Of a stretch of 64,000 nucleotides of DNA, positions 50,848 through 59,075 are shown piece by piece; position 1 is the stretch's first letter; each line of letters opens with the position of its first letter. Source of the DNA: SAR202 cluster bacterium bin22 (GTDB taxonomy: Bacteria; Chloroflexota; Dehalococcoidia; Lucifugimonadales; UBA3495); the NCBI GenBank assembly GCA_002238505.1, contig MPMM01000002.1:434001-498000 (forward strand). Direction: 5' to 3'. The translations under genes and the position numbers were made by a program. Below the pieces are notes generated by a model, which saw only the letters and a list, made by a program, of their open reading frames with translations, ran no database searches and was not told where the DNA came from.

Positions 50848-52119
50848 ATGCTCAAAATCGGACATGAGGTTGTTCGACCCGGCAAGAACGCGGGTGATAC
50901 CCCCGTCACTATCCCGGTACCCGAAGAACTGGAAACCGTACCCGGCATCCCCAAGATTCAGCGCGAAGTCGACTGGTACGCCCGGGAATATCCCGTGGAA
51001 ACCATGAACATCACCGAGCGCGCTTCTCGCGACTGGGCCAATGCCATTCGCGACCAGCATGTTGAGATGCGTGAGATCCGTAAGGAACACGACAAGCTTA
51101 ACCGCTCCCTGATCATGGGCGCCCGCCTCACCGGCGACCTGGAGCCCACCGCTGAGCCCACCGGCGAAGACGTCAGTGAACTCATCAAGGAAAAGGCCCG
51201 CGAACTGGGTTATGTGGAAGTCGGCATCACTGCCTATGACACCCACTACACCTACCAGAGCAAGAAGGACTGGGTAAAGTTCCCCCACGTCGTCTGCTTG
51301 GCTTATGAACAGGACTTCGAACCCACCCAGACCATCCCCAGCGTTGACGCCGAGATCGTGCACTCCAGCACCTATCGGACTGAAGGCGCCGCCGGTCTGG
51401 AACTGGGCAACTTCATCCGCAGCCTCGGCTATCGTGCCCAGGTTCACAGCCCCAACGACAACACCGGCCCTTACATCCCCATGTTTGTGTCCGCCGGTCT
51501 TGGCCAGCTGGGTGCTTGCGGCTACCTGCTGACCCCTCACGTCGGCTCTCGCTGCCGCTTGATGATGGTCACCACCGACGCCAATGTCACTCATGACTCC
51601 CCAGTGGACTATGGCATCCACGCTTTCTGCCAGGTGTGCCAGGTCTGCGTGAACCGCTGCCCCGGCCGCGCCCTCATGCGCGACAAGATCTGGTGGCGGG
51701 GAATTGAGAAGAACAAGCTCTACTTCAAGCGCTGCCGCCCCGTCATGGCCCGCTACCTGGGCTGCGGTATCTGCATGAAGGTTTGCCCCATCCAGAAGTA
51801 TGGTCTGCAGAACACCATGGAGCACTATGCCGAGACCGGTCAGGTACTGGGCAAGGGCACCCATGACCTCGAAGGCTACACCCTGGAAGGCAAGGGCTAC
51901 TTCGGCCCCGGCGAAATGCCCGTATTCGACGCTGGCTTCTTCAGCATGCCCGCGGGCGACACTGAAGAGTGGGCGTTCCAGCAGTTCAAGGACAAGGCCA
52001 ACGCCAACGGCGGAAACATCACCGACGACATGCTCGAGGAGTTCCGCGCAGAGATGGCTCGTGGTCTGTCCCAGAGCCGCGACAACATGGGCATGATGGA
52101 AGAGGAAGACTACATCTAG
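50848..52119 (+). CDS. Reductive-dehalogenase-like corrinoid iron-sulfur protein (RdhA-like), soluble
   Basis: A 423-residue protein. Cluster 1 ligands are C261, C264, C267, C271 (CQVCQVCVNRCP). Cluster 2 is C296, C306, C309, C313 (CGICMKVCP), the RdhA-type spacing. A segment VSAGLGQLGACGYLLTPHVGSR fits the corrinoid-binding core. No Tat signal and no RdhB membrane anchor is near, so it should be cytoplasmic; the electron donor is unknown. The best match is RdhA-like; QueG is a distant alternative. It has a strong promoter, AGGGAGG ribosome-binding site and a clean terminator, suggesting high expression as a single gene. Confidence 0.82.
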   Translation: MLKIGHEVVRPGKNAGDTPVTIPVPEELETVPGIPKIQREVDWYAREYPVETMNITERASRDWANAIRDQHVEMREIRKEHDKLNRSLIMGARLTGDLEPTAEPTGEDVSELIKEKARELGYVEVGITAYDTHYTYQSKKDWVKFPHVVCLAYEQDFEPTQTIPSVDAEIVHSSTYRTEGAAGLELGNFIRSLGYRAQVHSPNDNTGPYIPMFVSAGLGQLGACGYLLTPHVGSRCRLMMVTTDANVTHDSPVDYGIHAFCQVCQVCVNRCPGRALMRDKIWWRGIEKNKLYFKRCRPVMARYLGCGICMKVCPIQKYGLQNTMEHYAETGQVLGKGTHDLEGYTLEGKGYFGPGEMPVFDAGFFSMPAGDTEEWAFQQFKDKANANGGNITDDMLEEFRAEMARGLSQSRDNMGMMEEEDYI

Positions 52120-52149
52120 TCCAAACCTTCCAGCTTACTCAGGCAACCA

Positions 52150-52180
52150 GGGCCGGTGGATCTTCCACCGGCCCGTTTTT
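52150..52180 (+). terminator. Rho-independent terminator after RdhA-like gene
   Basis: Perfect 11-bp stem GGGCCGGTGGA/TCCACCGGCCC, 3-base loop, then GTTTTT. Confidence 0.92.
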
Positions 52181-52293
52181 GTGGACCTGTTCTCTTCCGG
52201 GTAACCCTTGGTGGCTACTCCGTCACTGTCCTTGACCATTCAAGTGCAAATTTTGTGCAGATTCATTTGCATAGCTAGACAACGCACACCCCC

Positions 52294-52312
52294 GTTGATA
52301 AGCTATATCAAC
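52294..52312. promoter_or_regulatory. Inverted repeat upstream of the binding-protein gene
   Basis: GTTGATA-N5-TATCAAC, a perfect 7-bp dyad of operator size, about 175 bases upstream of the ABC solute-binding gene. No clear promoter is fixed with it. The rest of the 368-base gap (52120-52487) holds the terminator of the preceding gene and no ORF. Confidence 0.4.
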
Positions 52313-52487
52313 AGGGTTACATAACTGGCATATTCCCTTCCTTTCCTACTATACCGGTATGCGTTCCCGGAGGCTCGGGTAGCGTCGGTGTTGCCAGGAC
52401 CTGTTTCGTTCGGTTCCAGCCTGTTCTTCAACGTCCTCAGCCGTTAGCTGAGAATCCTTGTGCATCACGCATTACAGGGTGATTAGT

Positions 52488-54494
52488 ATGGTGTTTTCAG
52501 GCCGAATACTGTTGGTCTTTTCTCTGGTACTTGTACTGTCTGCCCTCCTCGCCTGTACCAGGGAGGTGGAGGTAGTCAGGGAAGTGCCGGTGGAGGTGGA
52601 GGTACAAGTTCCAGTAGAAGTGGAGCGAGAGGTCTTGGTCGAGGTGCTGGTTACTCCCACCCCCGCTGCTCCCACACCATCCGCTGATTCCGGATCCAGC
52701 TCAACGGAGAACATTTACCAGATCGGAATTTCCGAGGATCTTACCACCACCAATTACTGGGCCTTCCTGGGTCCTGACGGCACCATCTGGAATCAGTATG
52801 TTCTGGCCGGTGGAAAGGTCGGCCTCTATACCTACTCCGATCAAAGATTTGACTGGGTCCCGGCGTTGGCCTCAGATTTTCCCACCGACCTCAAGGAGGA
52901 AACCGTCAATGGCGAGACCTTCTGGACTACGGAGGTTCCCCTGAGGCAGGGAGTTAAATGGAGCGATGGCAACGACGTTACGGCAGAGGACTTTGCCTTC
53001 ACTGCCGGAACAGTAAACGATCTGGAGCTGAAAGGTAACTGGCCTTCAATAGTTGACCCCGATTACTTTGACCATGCCGAGGCGATCAATCCTCATCTCC
53101 TCAAGATCTATTTCAAGCAAGAACCGGGCCTCGCCCGCTGGCAGTTTGGTCTGGCCTTTATGCCTGTCTTCTCGAAGGCATACTGGGAGCCCGTAGTAGA
53201 AGAGGCCAAAATGGCTGGCGAGATTACGGAGCAGCACAAGGTACTCTATGCCCACGAACCTGACGGTGAACCCACTGCCGGAGGCTTTGACTTTGGCAAA
53301 TGGGAACGGGGCGCTTTTGCCGAAAAAGCCAGGAACGACGACTTCTATTTCACCGACAGCATTACAACCCAGTACGCCAGCGGCGCCTACCAGGAAACCA
53401 AGCCGGGCGCCTACGAATTTACCGCCTTTGGCGACCCCGGCGGGGACAAGACCCTGGAATACACCGTCGGCCCCTTTGCCGACAGTGTGATCTACTCCAT
53501 CTACGGCAGTCAGGATGCTACCGTACTTGCCCTCAAGAAGGGTGACGTTGACTTCATGCTAAACCCTCTTGGCCTCTCCAAGGGCCTCCAGGAGCAGTTG
53601 GAAGACGCCGAGGGCCTGACCACCATTGAAAATGCCTCCGATGGCGTGCGCTACCTGGGCTTTAATTTTCGACGTGAACCCATGAGCAACAAGGCCTTCC
53701 GCCAGTCGGTGGCCACCCTCATTGACAAGGAATTCCTTACCCAGACCGTTCTTCAGGGCGTAGCCGACCCCGTCTATTCCATGGTTCCTGCCGGAAACGT
53801 CGCCTGGTACAACCCCGACGTGCCCCAGACAGGCAAGGGCCTGAGCCGCGCTGAACGCGTAGCGACGGCTGTGGAACTGCTCAAAGAGGCCGGTTTCACC
53901 TGGGAAGTGGAACCCAGGGTCAGCGAGGATGGCCGATTTGTCGAACAGCACGGTGAGGGTCTTAGGCTGCCCAGTGGCGACCCTATGCCTGAGTTGATGA
54001 TAATGTCGCCCAGTCCCGGCTATGATCCCCTCCGCTCCACCTTCGCCATTTGGATCGAACGCTGGCTTAACGAGGTTGGAATTCCGGTACGGGCTGAACT
54101 TACCGGATTTAACCTCATCGTTGAAAAGGTATTCGACCAGCAGGACTTTGACATGTGGATTCTGGGCTGGGGCCTCACCCTGTTCCCCGATTATCTCGAG
54201 AACTTCTTCCACAGCAGGCATTCGGGACTGGAAGGCCACAATGCCGGGGGCTATAACAACCCCGAATTCGACCGCCTGGCCGACGAACTGTTGGCCGAAA
54301 CCGATGTTGAGCGGGCCATGGATCAGGTTTTCAAGATGCAGGAATTCCTGGCCGAAGAGCTTCCCTACGTAACCCTGTTCGATACGCCCATCGTGGAAAC
54401 TTACCGCAGCGACAAGCTGGTCTATCCCTACACCCAAAACCTGGGCGGCCTGCAAAGTGTCGGCGCCCTGATCGGCACGGTGCAGTTCAAGTAA
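52488..54494 (+). CDS. Lipoprotein solute-binding protein of peptide-type ABC importer
   Basis: A 668-residue family 5 binding protein. The lipobox is LSALLAC near residue 25. A charged repeat tether (EVEVV, VPVEVEV, VEVEREV) follows, typical of Chloroflexota lipoproteins, then a Pro/Thr-rich spacer and the binding domain. ATG at 52488 follows AGGGTG. It is the first gene of the dpp-like operon; a partial hairpin separates it from the permease genes. Confidence 0.92.
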   Translation: MVFSGRILLVFSLVLVLSALLACTREVEVVREVPVEVEVQVPVEVEREVLVEVLVTPTPAAPTPSADSGSSSTENIYQIGISEDLTTTNYWAFLGPDGTIWNQYVLAGGKVGLYTYSDQRFDWVPALASDFPTDLKEETVNGETFWTTEVPLRQGVKWSDGNDVTAEDFAFTAGTVNDLELKGNWPSIVDPDYFDHAEAINPHLLKIYFKQEPGLARWQFGLAFMPVFSKAYWEPVVEEAKMAGEITEQHKVLYAHEPDGEPTAGGFDFGKWERGAFAEKARNDDFYFTDSITTQYASGAYQETKPGAYEFTAFGDPGGDKTLEYTVGPFADSVIYSIYGSQDATVLALKKGDVDFMLNPLGLSKGLQEQLEDAEGLTTIENASDGVRYLGFNFRREPMSNKAFRQSVATLIDKEFLTQTVLQGVADPVYSMVPAGNVAWYNPDVPQTGKGLSRAERVATAVELLKEAGFTWEVEPRVSEDGRFVEQHGEGLRLPSGDPMPELMIMSPSPGYDPLRSTFAIWIERWLNEVGIPVRAELTGFNLIVEKVFDQQDFDMWILGWGLTLFPDYLENFFHSRHSGLEGHNAGGYNNPEFDRLADELLAETDVERAMDQVFKMQEFLAEELPYVTLFDTPIVETYRSDKLVYPYTQNLGGLQSVGALIGTVQFK

Positions 54495-54505
54495 AAGTGC
54501 AGATA

Positions 54506-54551
54506 GCAGGAGTCCCTGACCCACTTCTGGGAATCGTTCAGGGTCTCTTGC
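54506..54551 (+). terminator. Imperfect attenuator-like hairpin
   Basis: Arms 54506-54521 and 54536-54551 match at 13 of 16 positions with a 14-base loop. It lies between binding protein and permease genes and could stabilise the upstream message or reduce read-through. Confidence 0.45.
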
Positions 54552-54606
54552 TTTCTAATTCCGGAATAACCTGTTCCTGGTCTCACTCTTATCAGGAGTT
54601 TGCCCC

Positions 54607-55758
54607 ATGACCGGCTACCTGGTTCGCCGCGCGGGTCAAATGGTCCTTACTCTCTTCCTGATAATTACCGTTGCCTTTTTCCTGGTACAGGCCCAGCCAG
54701 GCGACTATGCATCCTTCTACGCCCTCAATCCGGACCTGCCTCCCGACGTCCGTGAGCAGATTCGGGCCTCCTTTGGCCTGGACAAACCCCTTTGGGAGCA
54801 GTACCTGATTCACCTCAAGAACACCGTTACTGGCAACTTCGGCGTGTCCTTCGGCCATTTCCCCAGGCCGGTCATGGATGTCCTGATTGAACGGGTGCCT
54901 CGCACTGCGGTGTTGTTCTTGACGGCGACGGTCTTTTCCTTCTACATCGGCTTCTTCCTGGGCAAGGCCATTGCCTGGCGTCGGGGTGGTGTGCTCGAAT
55001 ACACCGCCACCATTTCCGGGGCCACCCTGTTTACGGTCTTCACTCCTGCCTTCGCCCTGATGATGATCTGGATTTTCTCCTTCCGGCTGGGCTGGCTTCC
55101 TGTGGGCAAGTTCCTGGACCCACTCGTATGGCGGCACGCGGACGTAACCGCCAACCATGTTTTCGGCCAGATGTTGTTGACCGCCTTCCTGTTCACCGTC
55201 TTTGCCTTCCTGGTGCTGTGGGCATTAAGGAAAACAGGCCGTGTGGCTCTGGCACGGTGGGCGGGCCCCCTGATCGCCGTCGGGGCCGTCGTTGTTCTCC
55301 TGTTATGGTCCATTTCCAGCGTCGGCGGCCTGGCCCTCGACATTCTCAAGCACATGGTCTTGCCCATCGTCACCCTTACCCTCATATCCTTCGCTGGCAC
55401 CATGCTGCTCACCCGCAACAGCATGCTGGAAACTGTCCGCGAGGACTATGTCATGGCCGCGAGAGCCAAGGGTCTGCCGGAAAAACAGGTGCGCGACCGC
55501 CACGCCGCCCGGAACGCTCTCCTGCCCGTGGTTACCAGCCTGGTTTACAGCCTCATCTTCGCCATCGACGGCAGCGTCATCATCGAGGTTGTGTTCTCCT
55601 GGCCCGGCACGGGTCTGACGCTGCTCCAGGCTGTCCGTACCGAAGACCTCCCCCTGGTCATGGGGGCCATGGTCTTCATTGGCCTATTCTCCCTGCTGGC
55701 CCACGTTATCGTGGACATTTTGTACGTCTATCTTGACCCCAGGATTCGTTACCAGTGA
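54607..55758 (+). CDS. dppB: ABC permease, DppB/OppB type, with extra membrane segment
   Basis: A 383-residue inner-membrane permease. The EAA loop lies at 279-308 (AARAKGL). It is longer than the usual 305-340 residues. An additional segment (about 175-245) contains two hydrophobic stretches (189-206, 219-236). Forms a heterodimer with the next gene product. Confidence 0.9.
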   Translation: MTGYLVRRAGQMVLTLFLIITVAFFLVQAQPGDYASFYALNPDLPPDVREQIRASFGLDKPLWEQYLIHLKNTVTGNFGVSFGHFPRPVMDVLIERVPRTAVLFLTATVFSFYIGFFLGKAIAWRRGGVLEYTATISGATLFTVFTPAFALMMIWIFSFRLGWLPVGKFLDPLVWRHADVTANHVFGQMLLTAFLFTVFAFLVLWALRKTGRVALARWAGPLIAVGAVVVLLLWSISSVGGLALDILKHMVLPIVTLTLISFAGTMLLTRNSMLETVREDYVMAARAKGLPEKQVRDRHAARNALLPVVTSLVYSLIFAIDGSVIIEVVFSWPGTGLTLLQAVRTEDLPLVMGAMVFIGLFSLLAHVIVDILYVYLDPRIRYQ

Positions 55759-56756
55759 TAACTCCTCCCAACTATACGCCAGTGCCCGGCCCCGGTTCCG
55801 AGCCTCCCGTGATGGAGGTAGGGCACAGCCGGATCCGCCTGCTGTGGGCCAGGACCCGCCTGGCCCTGCATTCCTTCCGTACCGGCTGGTCCATCTTCAT
55901 GGAAAGCCGGATCGGGGTCCTTTCCCTGGTTATCATCGGAATTTTCGCCATCATGGCCGTGGTCCATCCCATCCTCATGCTGACCATCTGGGATGTTGAC
56001 ACTTATGATCCGGTGACGGGCTACGCCTTTGACCAGGTCAATCAGCCGGCTGCCCCTTCCTGGCGGCATCCCCTGGGCACCGATCCCCTGGGACGGGATG
56101 TGCTGAGCCAGTTGCTGTGGAGCACCCGGTCTGAGTTCGTGCTGGGGATTACTGCCGCGCTGGTAACCGTAGCCATAGCCACCACCGTGGGCGCCGTTTC
56201 CGCCTACTACGGAGGCATTGTGGATGTATTCTTCATGCGCCTGGCCGACCTCTTCATCGCCTTGCCGGGCATATCTCTGCTCATCGTCCTGAGCGCCCTG
56301 TTCAAGCTGAACCTCTTTTACCTTGCCCTGGTCATCGGAATTCTGGGCGGGTTCGGCGGAACAGCCATTATCCTCAAGTCCCAGGCCCTGAGCATCAAGG
56401 TCAAGCCCTACATTGAGGCTGCCCGGGTTGCTGGCGGGGGCCACTTTCACATCATCTTTGTTCACATCATTCCCAACCTGCTGCCCCTTTCCCTGCTCTA
56501 CATGATGTTCACCGTGACCAGCGCCATTTTTGCCGAGGCGGTGCTTTCCTTCCTCGGCCTTCTGGACGTGAGAATGAGTTGGGGCATAATGATTCACACC
56601 GCCAACACCGGTGGCTACCTGATGGGCGGCACCCGGTACTGGTGGCTGGTAGTACCCGCTGGCGCATCCATTACTCTTCTGTGCAGCGCATTCTACCTGG
56701 GCGGCCGAGCCCTGGACGAAGTGGTCAACCCAAGGCTGCGGCGGCGTCATGACTAA
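55755..56756 (+). CDS. dppC: ABC permease, DppC/OppC type
   Basis: A 333-residue permease. The segment HPLGTDPLGRDVLSQLLWSTR is typical of DppC. The EAA loop (EAARVAGG) is present. The GTG start overlaps dppB by four bases, implying translational coupling. Confidence 0.92.
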   Translation: MITPPNYTPVPGPGSEPPVMEVGHSRIRLLWARTRLALHSFRTGWSIFMESRIGVLSLVIIGIFAIMAVVHPILMLTIWDVDTYDPVTGYAFDQVNQPAAPSWRHPLGTDPLGRDVLSQLLWSTRSEFVLGITAALVTVAIATTVGAVSAYYGGIVDVFFMRLADLFIALPGISLLIVLSALFKLNLFYLALVIGILGGFGGTAIILKSQALSIKVKPYIEAARVAGGGHFHIIFVHIIPNLLPLSLLYMMFTVTSAIFAEAVLSFLGLLDVRMSWGIMIHTANTGGYLMGGTRYWWLVVPAGASITLLCSAFYLGGRALDEVVNPRLRRRHD

Positions 56757-57762
56757 CCCCCAAAGCGCCCCTGTCCTCAAAGTGGTTGACCTTTCGCTTC
56801 GGTATCTGACCCGGGGCGGCGCAGTCAAGGCAGTCCAGGACGTCAGTTTCGAACTGGCCGAGGGGCAGGCCCTGGGGCTGGTGGGAGAATCCGGGTGCGG
56901 CAAGACCTCTGTAGCCAACTGCCTGATGCGGCTGTTGCCGGACAATGCCCAGCTTGTGGCCGGTCAGGTCTTGATCGATGGGCAGGACATTTTGTCGCTG
57001 ACCGAGGACAAAATTCGCGAGTACCGCTGGCAGCAGATTGCTATGGTATTCCAGGCCGCCATGAATGCCCTGGACCCGGTTTACAAGGTGGGACAACAGG
57101 TGGTGGAGGCTATCGAAGCCCACGGCGTTGAGGCTACCGTCTCCCTTGCCCGCGAGCGGGTTGCCAGGCTGTTTCGCATGGTGGGTCTGGACCCCGCGCT
57201 GATGGACCGCTACCCCCACGAATTTAGCGGCGGCATGCGCCAGCGCGCGGTGATTGCCATGGCCCTGGCCTGCGACCCCAGGGTGATTATCGCCGACGAA
57301 CCAACCACCGCCCTGGACGTAATCGTGCAGGACCGCATACTTCGCGAGCTTAAGGGAATCCAGCAGCAACTGCACATGGCGGTCATCTACATCAGCCACG
57401 ATATTGCGGTGATTGCCGAGGTTACCGACCGCATTGGCGTCATGTATGCCGGTCGCCTGGTGGAATACGGCGCCACCGAGGACGTATTCCGCGCGCCCCT
57501 TCACCCTTACACCGCGGCGCTGATGGGCTCGTTCCCCAGCATCGCCGGGGAAAAGCGTGTCCTGGCTAACCTGTCTGGCGAACCTCCCAACCTGATTGAT
57601 CCTCCCCCGGGCTGTCCCTTTCATCCCAGGTGCATCCACGCCACAGAGGTCTGCCGCCAGGAAATTCCTCCCAGGGTCCAGCGTGGCAGCCAGTGGGCCG
57701 ACTGTTGGCACCCCCTTGAGGAGAGTGCCGTCCCCGAATCCGTCGAGGCTGGAGAAGTTTAG
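56749..57762 (+). CDS. dppD: ABC ATPase, DppD/OppD type
   Basis: A 337-residue ATPase. Walker A GESGCGKT, signature [15 protein letters not shown], Walker [12 protein letters not shown], and C-terminal oligopeptide-type Cys motif ([15 protein letters not shown]). It overlaps dppC by eight bases. Confidence 0.94.
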   Translation: MTNPQSAPVLKVVDLSLRYLTRGGAVKAVQDVSFELAEGQALGLVGESGCGKTSVANCLMRLLPDNAQLVAGQVLIDGQDILSLTEDKIREYRWQQIAMVFQAAMNALDPVYKVGQQVVEAIEAHGVEATVSLARERVARLFRMVGLDPALMDRYPHEFSGGMRQRAVIAMALACDPRVIIADEPTTALDVIVQDRILRELKGIQQQLHMAVIYISHDIAVIAEVTDRIGVMYAGRLVEYGATEDVFRAPLHPYTAALMGSFPSIAGEKRVLANLSGEPPNLIDPPPGCPFHPRCIHATEVCRQEIPPRVQRGSQWADCWHPLEESAVPESVEAGEV

Positions 57763-58809
57763 GTGGAAGCATCCCTGGCGCACACCCCGTCCGCCGAAAC
57801 TGAGCGCCTGGTCTCCGTCTCGGGTCTGACCAGGCAGTTCCCCGTGGGGCGAAGCCTGTTCCGCCGGGCAACCAGCTTTATTCACGCCGTTGACGACGTT
57901 TCCTTCCAGTTAAGCCGGGGCGACAGCCTGGGCCTGGTGGGCGAGTCGGGTTGTGGCAAGACCACCGTCGGCAAACTGCTGGTAAAACTCATCGAGCCCA
58001 CCAGCGGTCATATAACCTACCGGTTACCCGGGCTGGATGTCGGTGAGGGTACGGAAAATGTGCCCGTGGAATCCGCCGACATCAGTGGCGGACAGTTGCG
58101 GGCCTTTCGGCGCCAGGTCCAGATGATCTTCCAGGACCCCTACGAGTCAATGAACCCCCGCCGCACCATCTACGACACCATTGCCGAACCCCTGGCCGTC
58201 CAGGGCATGGGCACAGTGCTGGACCGGGTGGACATGGTCTCGGAAATTCTGATGCTGGTGGGGCTGACACCCCCGGCCACCTTCCTCTTCCGCCACCCCC
58301 ACGAGCTTTCCGGCGGTCAGCGCCAGCGCGTGGCTATCGCCAGGGCCCTCGTTGTGGAACCTTCTTTCGTGGTGGCTGATGAGCCCACATCCATGCTGGA
58401 CGTTTCCAGCCGCACCGGCATTATGAACCTGATGCAGCAGTTGGCCCACGGCCTGGGCATAGCCTACCTCTACGTCACCCACGACCTGGCCGTTGCCCGC
58501 TACATGTGCCACCGCATCGCCGTCATGTACCTGGGCAAGATTGTAGAGTTGGGTGAAACCGAAGAACTGCTCCGCAATCCCCTCCATCCCTACACCCGGG
58601 CCCTGCTCTCGGCGGTTCCTGTTCCCGACCCGGGCCACCGGCGGGAACCCCCCAACATCGTGGGCGACCTGACGGCTCCCATTGACCCTCCGGCCCGGTG
58701 CCGATTCTATGACCGCTGTCCCCTCGCCACCCATCATTGCCGCGACAACCCCCACCCTGCCTTCGAGGAAAAAGCGCCCGACCACTGGGTGGCCTGCTAC
58801 GAGGTTTAA
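57763..58809 (+). CDS. dppF: ABC ATPase, DppF/OppF type
   Basis: A 348-residue ATPase. Walker A GESGCGKT, signature [15 protein letters not shown], Walker [12 protein letters not shown], and the C-terminal cysteine motif [17 protein letters not shown] start immediately after the dppD stop. Last gene of the operon. Confidence 0.94.
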   Translation: MEASLAHTPSAETERLVSVSGLTRQFPVGRSLFRRATSFIHAVDDVSFQLSRGDSLGLVGESGCGKTTVGKLLVKLIEPTSGHITYRLPGLDVGEGTENVPVESADISGGQLRAFRRQVQMIFQDPYESMNPRRTIYDTIAEPLAVQGMGTVLDRVDMVSEILMLVGLTPPATFLFRHPHELSGGQRQRVAIARALVVEPSFVVADEPTSMLDVSSRTGIMNLMQQLAHGLGIAYLYVTHDLAVARYMCHRIAVMYLGKIVELGETEELLRNPLHPYTRALLSAVPVPDPGHRREPPNIVGDLTAPIDPPARCRFYDRCPLATHHCRDNPHPAFEEKAPDHWVACYEV

Positions 58810-58867
58810 CCTGCGCCGCTGACCCGAGGGCTCTGGCCTCACGCACTTTCCTCGCCAGGGAAAAACG

Positions 58868-58899
58868 GTGCGGGGTTGCCAAATCGGCAACCCCCGCAC
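58868..58899 (+). terminator. Terminator of dpp operon
   Basis: Stem GTGCGGGGTTGCC against GGCAACCCCCGCAC (one bulged base), 5-base loop. A MITE-like repeat begins three bases after it. Confidence 0.7.
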
Positions 58900-58901
58900 T
58901 C

Positions 58902-59024
58902 AGAGACTATCCCAAAATCCCTTCCCCCTTAACGGGGGAAGGTTAGGATGGGGGTGAAAAGCAACCTCTTTTGCTGTCGCATTTTTCCCAATGCTCTGCC
59001 TTGAATAATTTTGAGAGAGTTTCT
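58902..59024. repeat. MITE-like dispersed repeat, family 1, copy 3 (short form)
   Basis: 123 bp, lacking the 24-base insert of copies 1 and 2. Ends are AGAGACTATCCCAAAAT and the complement of AGAAACTCTCTCAAAAT. Contains a perfect internal hairpin CCTTCCCCC/GGGGGAAGG. Sits between dpp terminator and the 3' end of the zinc-receptor gene. Confidence 0.85.
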
Positions 59025-59075
59025 TAGTCACTTGGACGGTTTCCCGTGGGTTGGCGCGCAACCCAATGTGTGGTC

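Noticed and set aside
50848-52119. QueG (epoxyqueuosine reductase)
   Set aside because: Cluster motifs overlap between families, but the C296-to-C306 spacing and the C-terminal region without HEAT-like repeats favour RdhA-like. Kept as a remote alternative.
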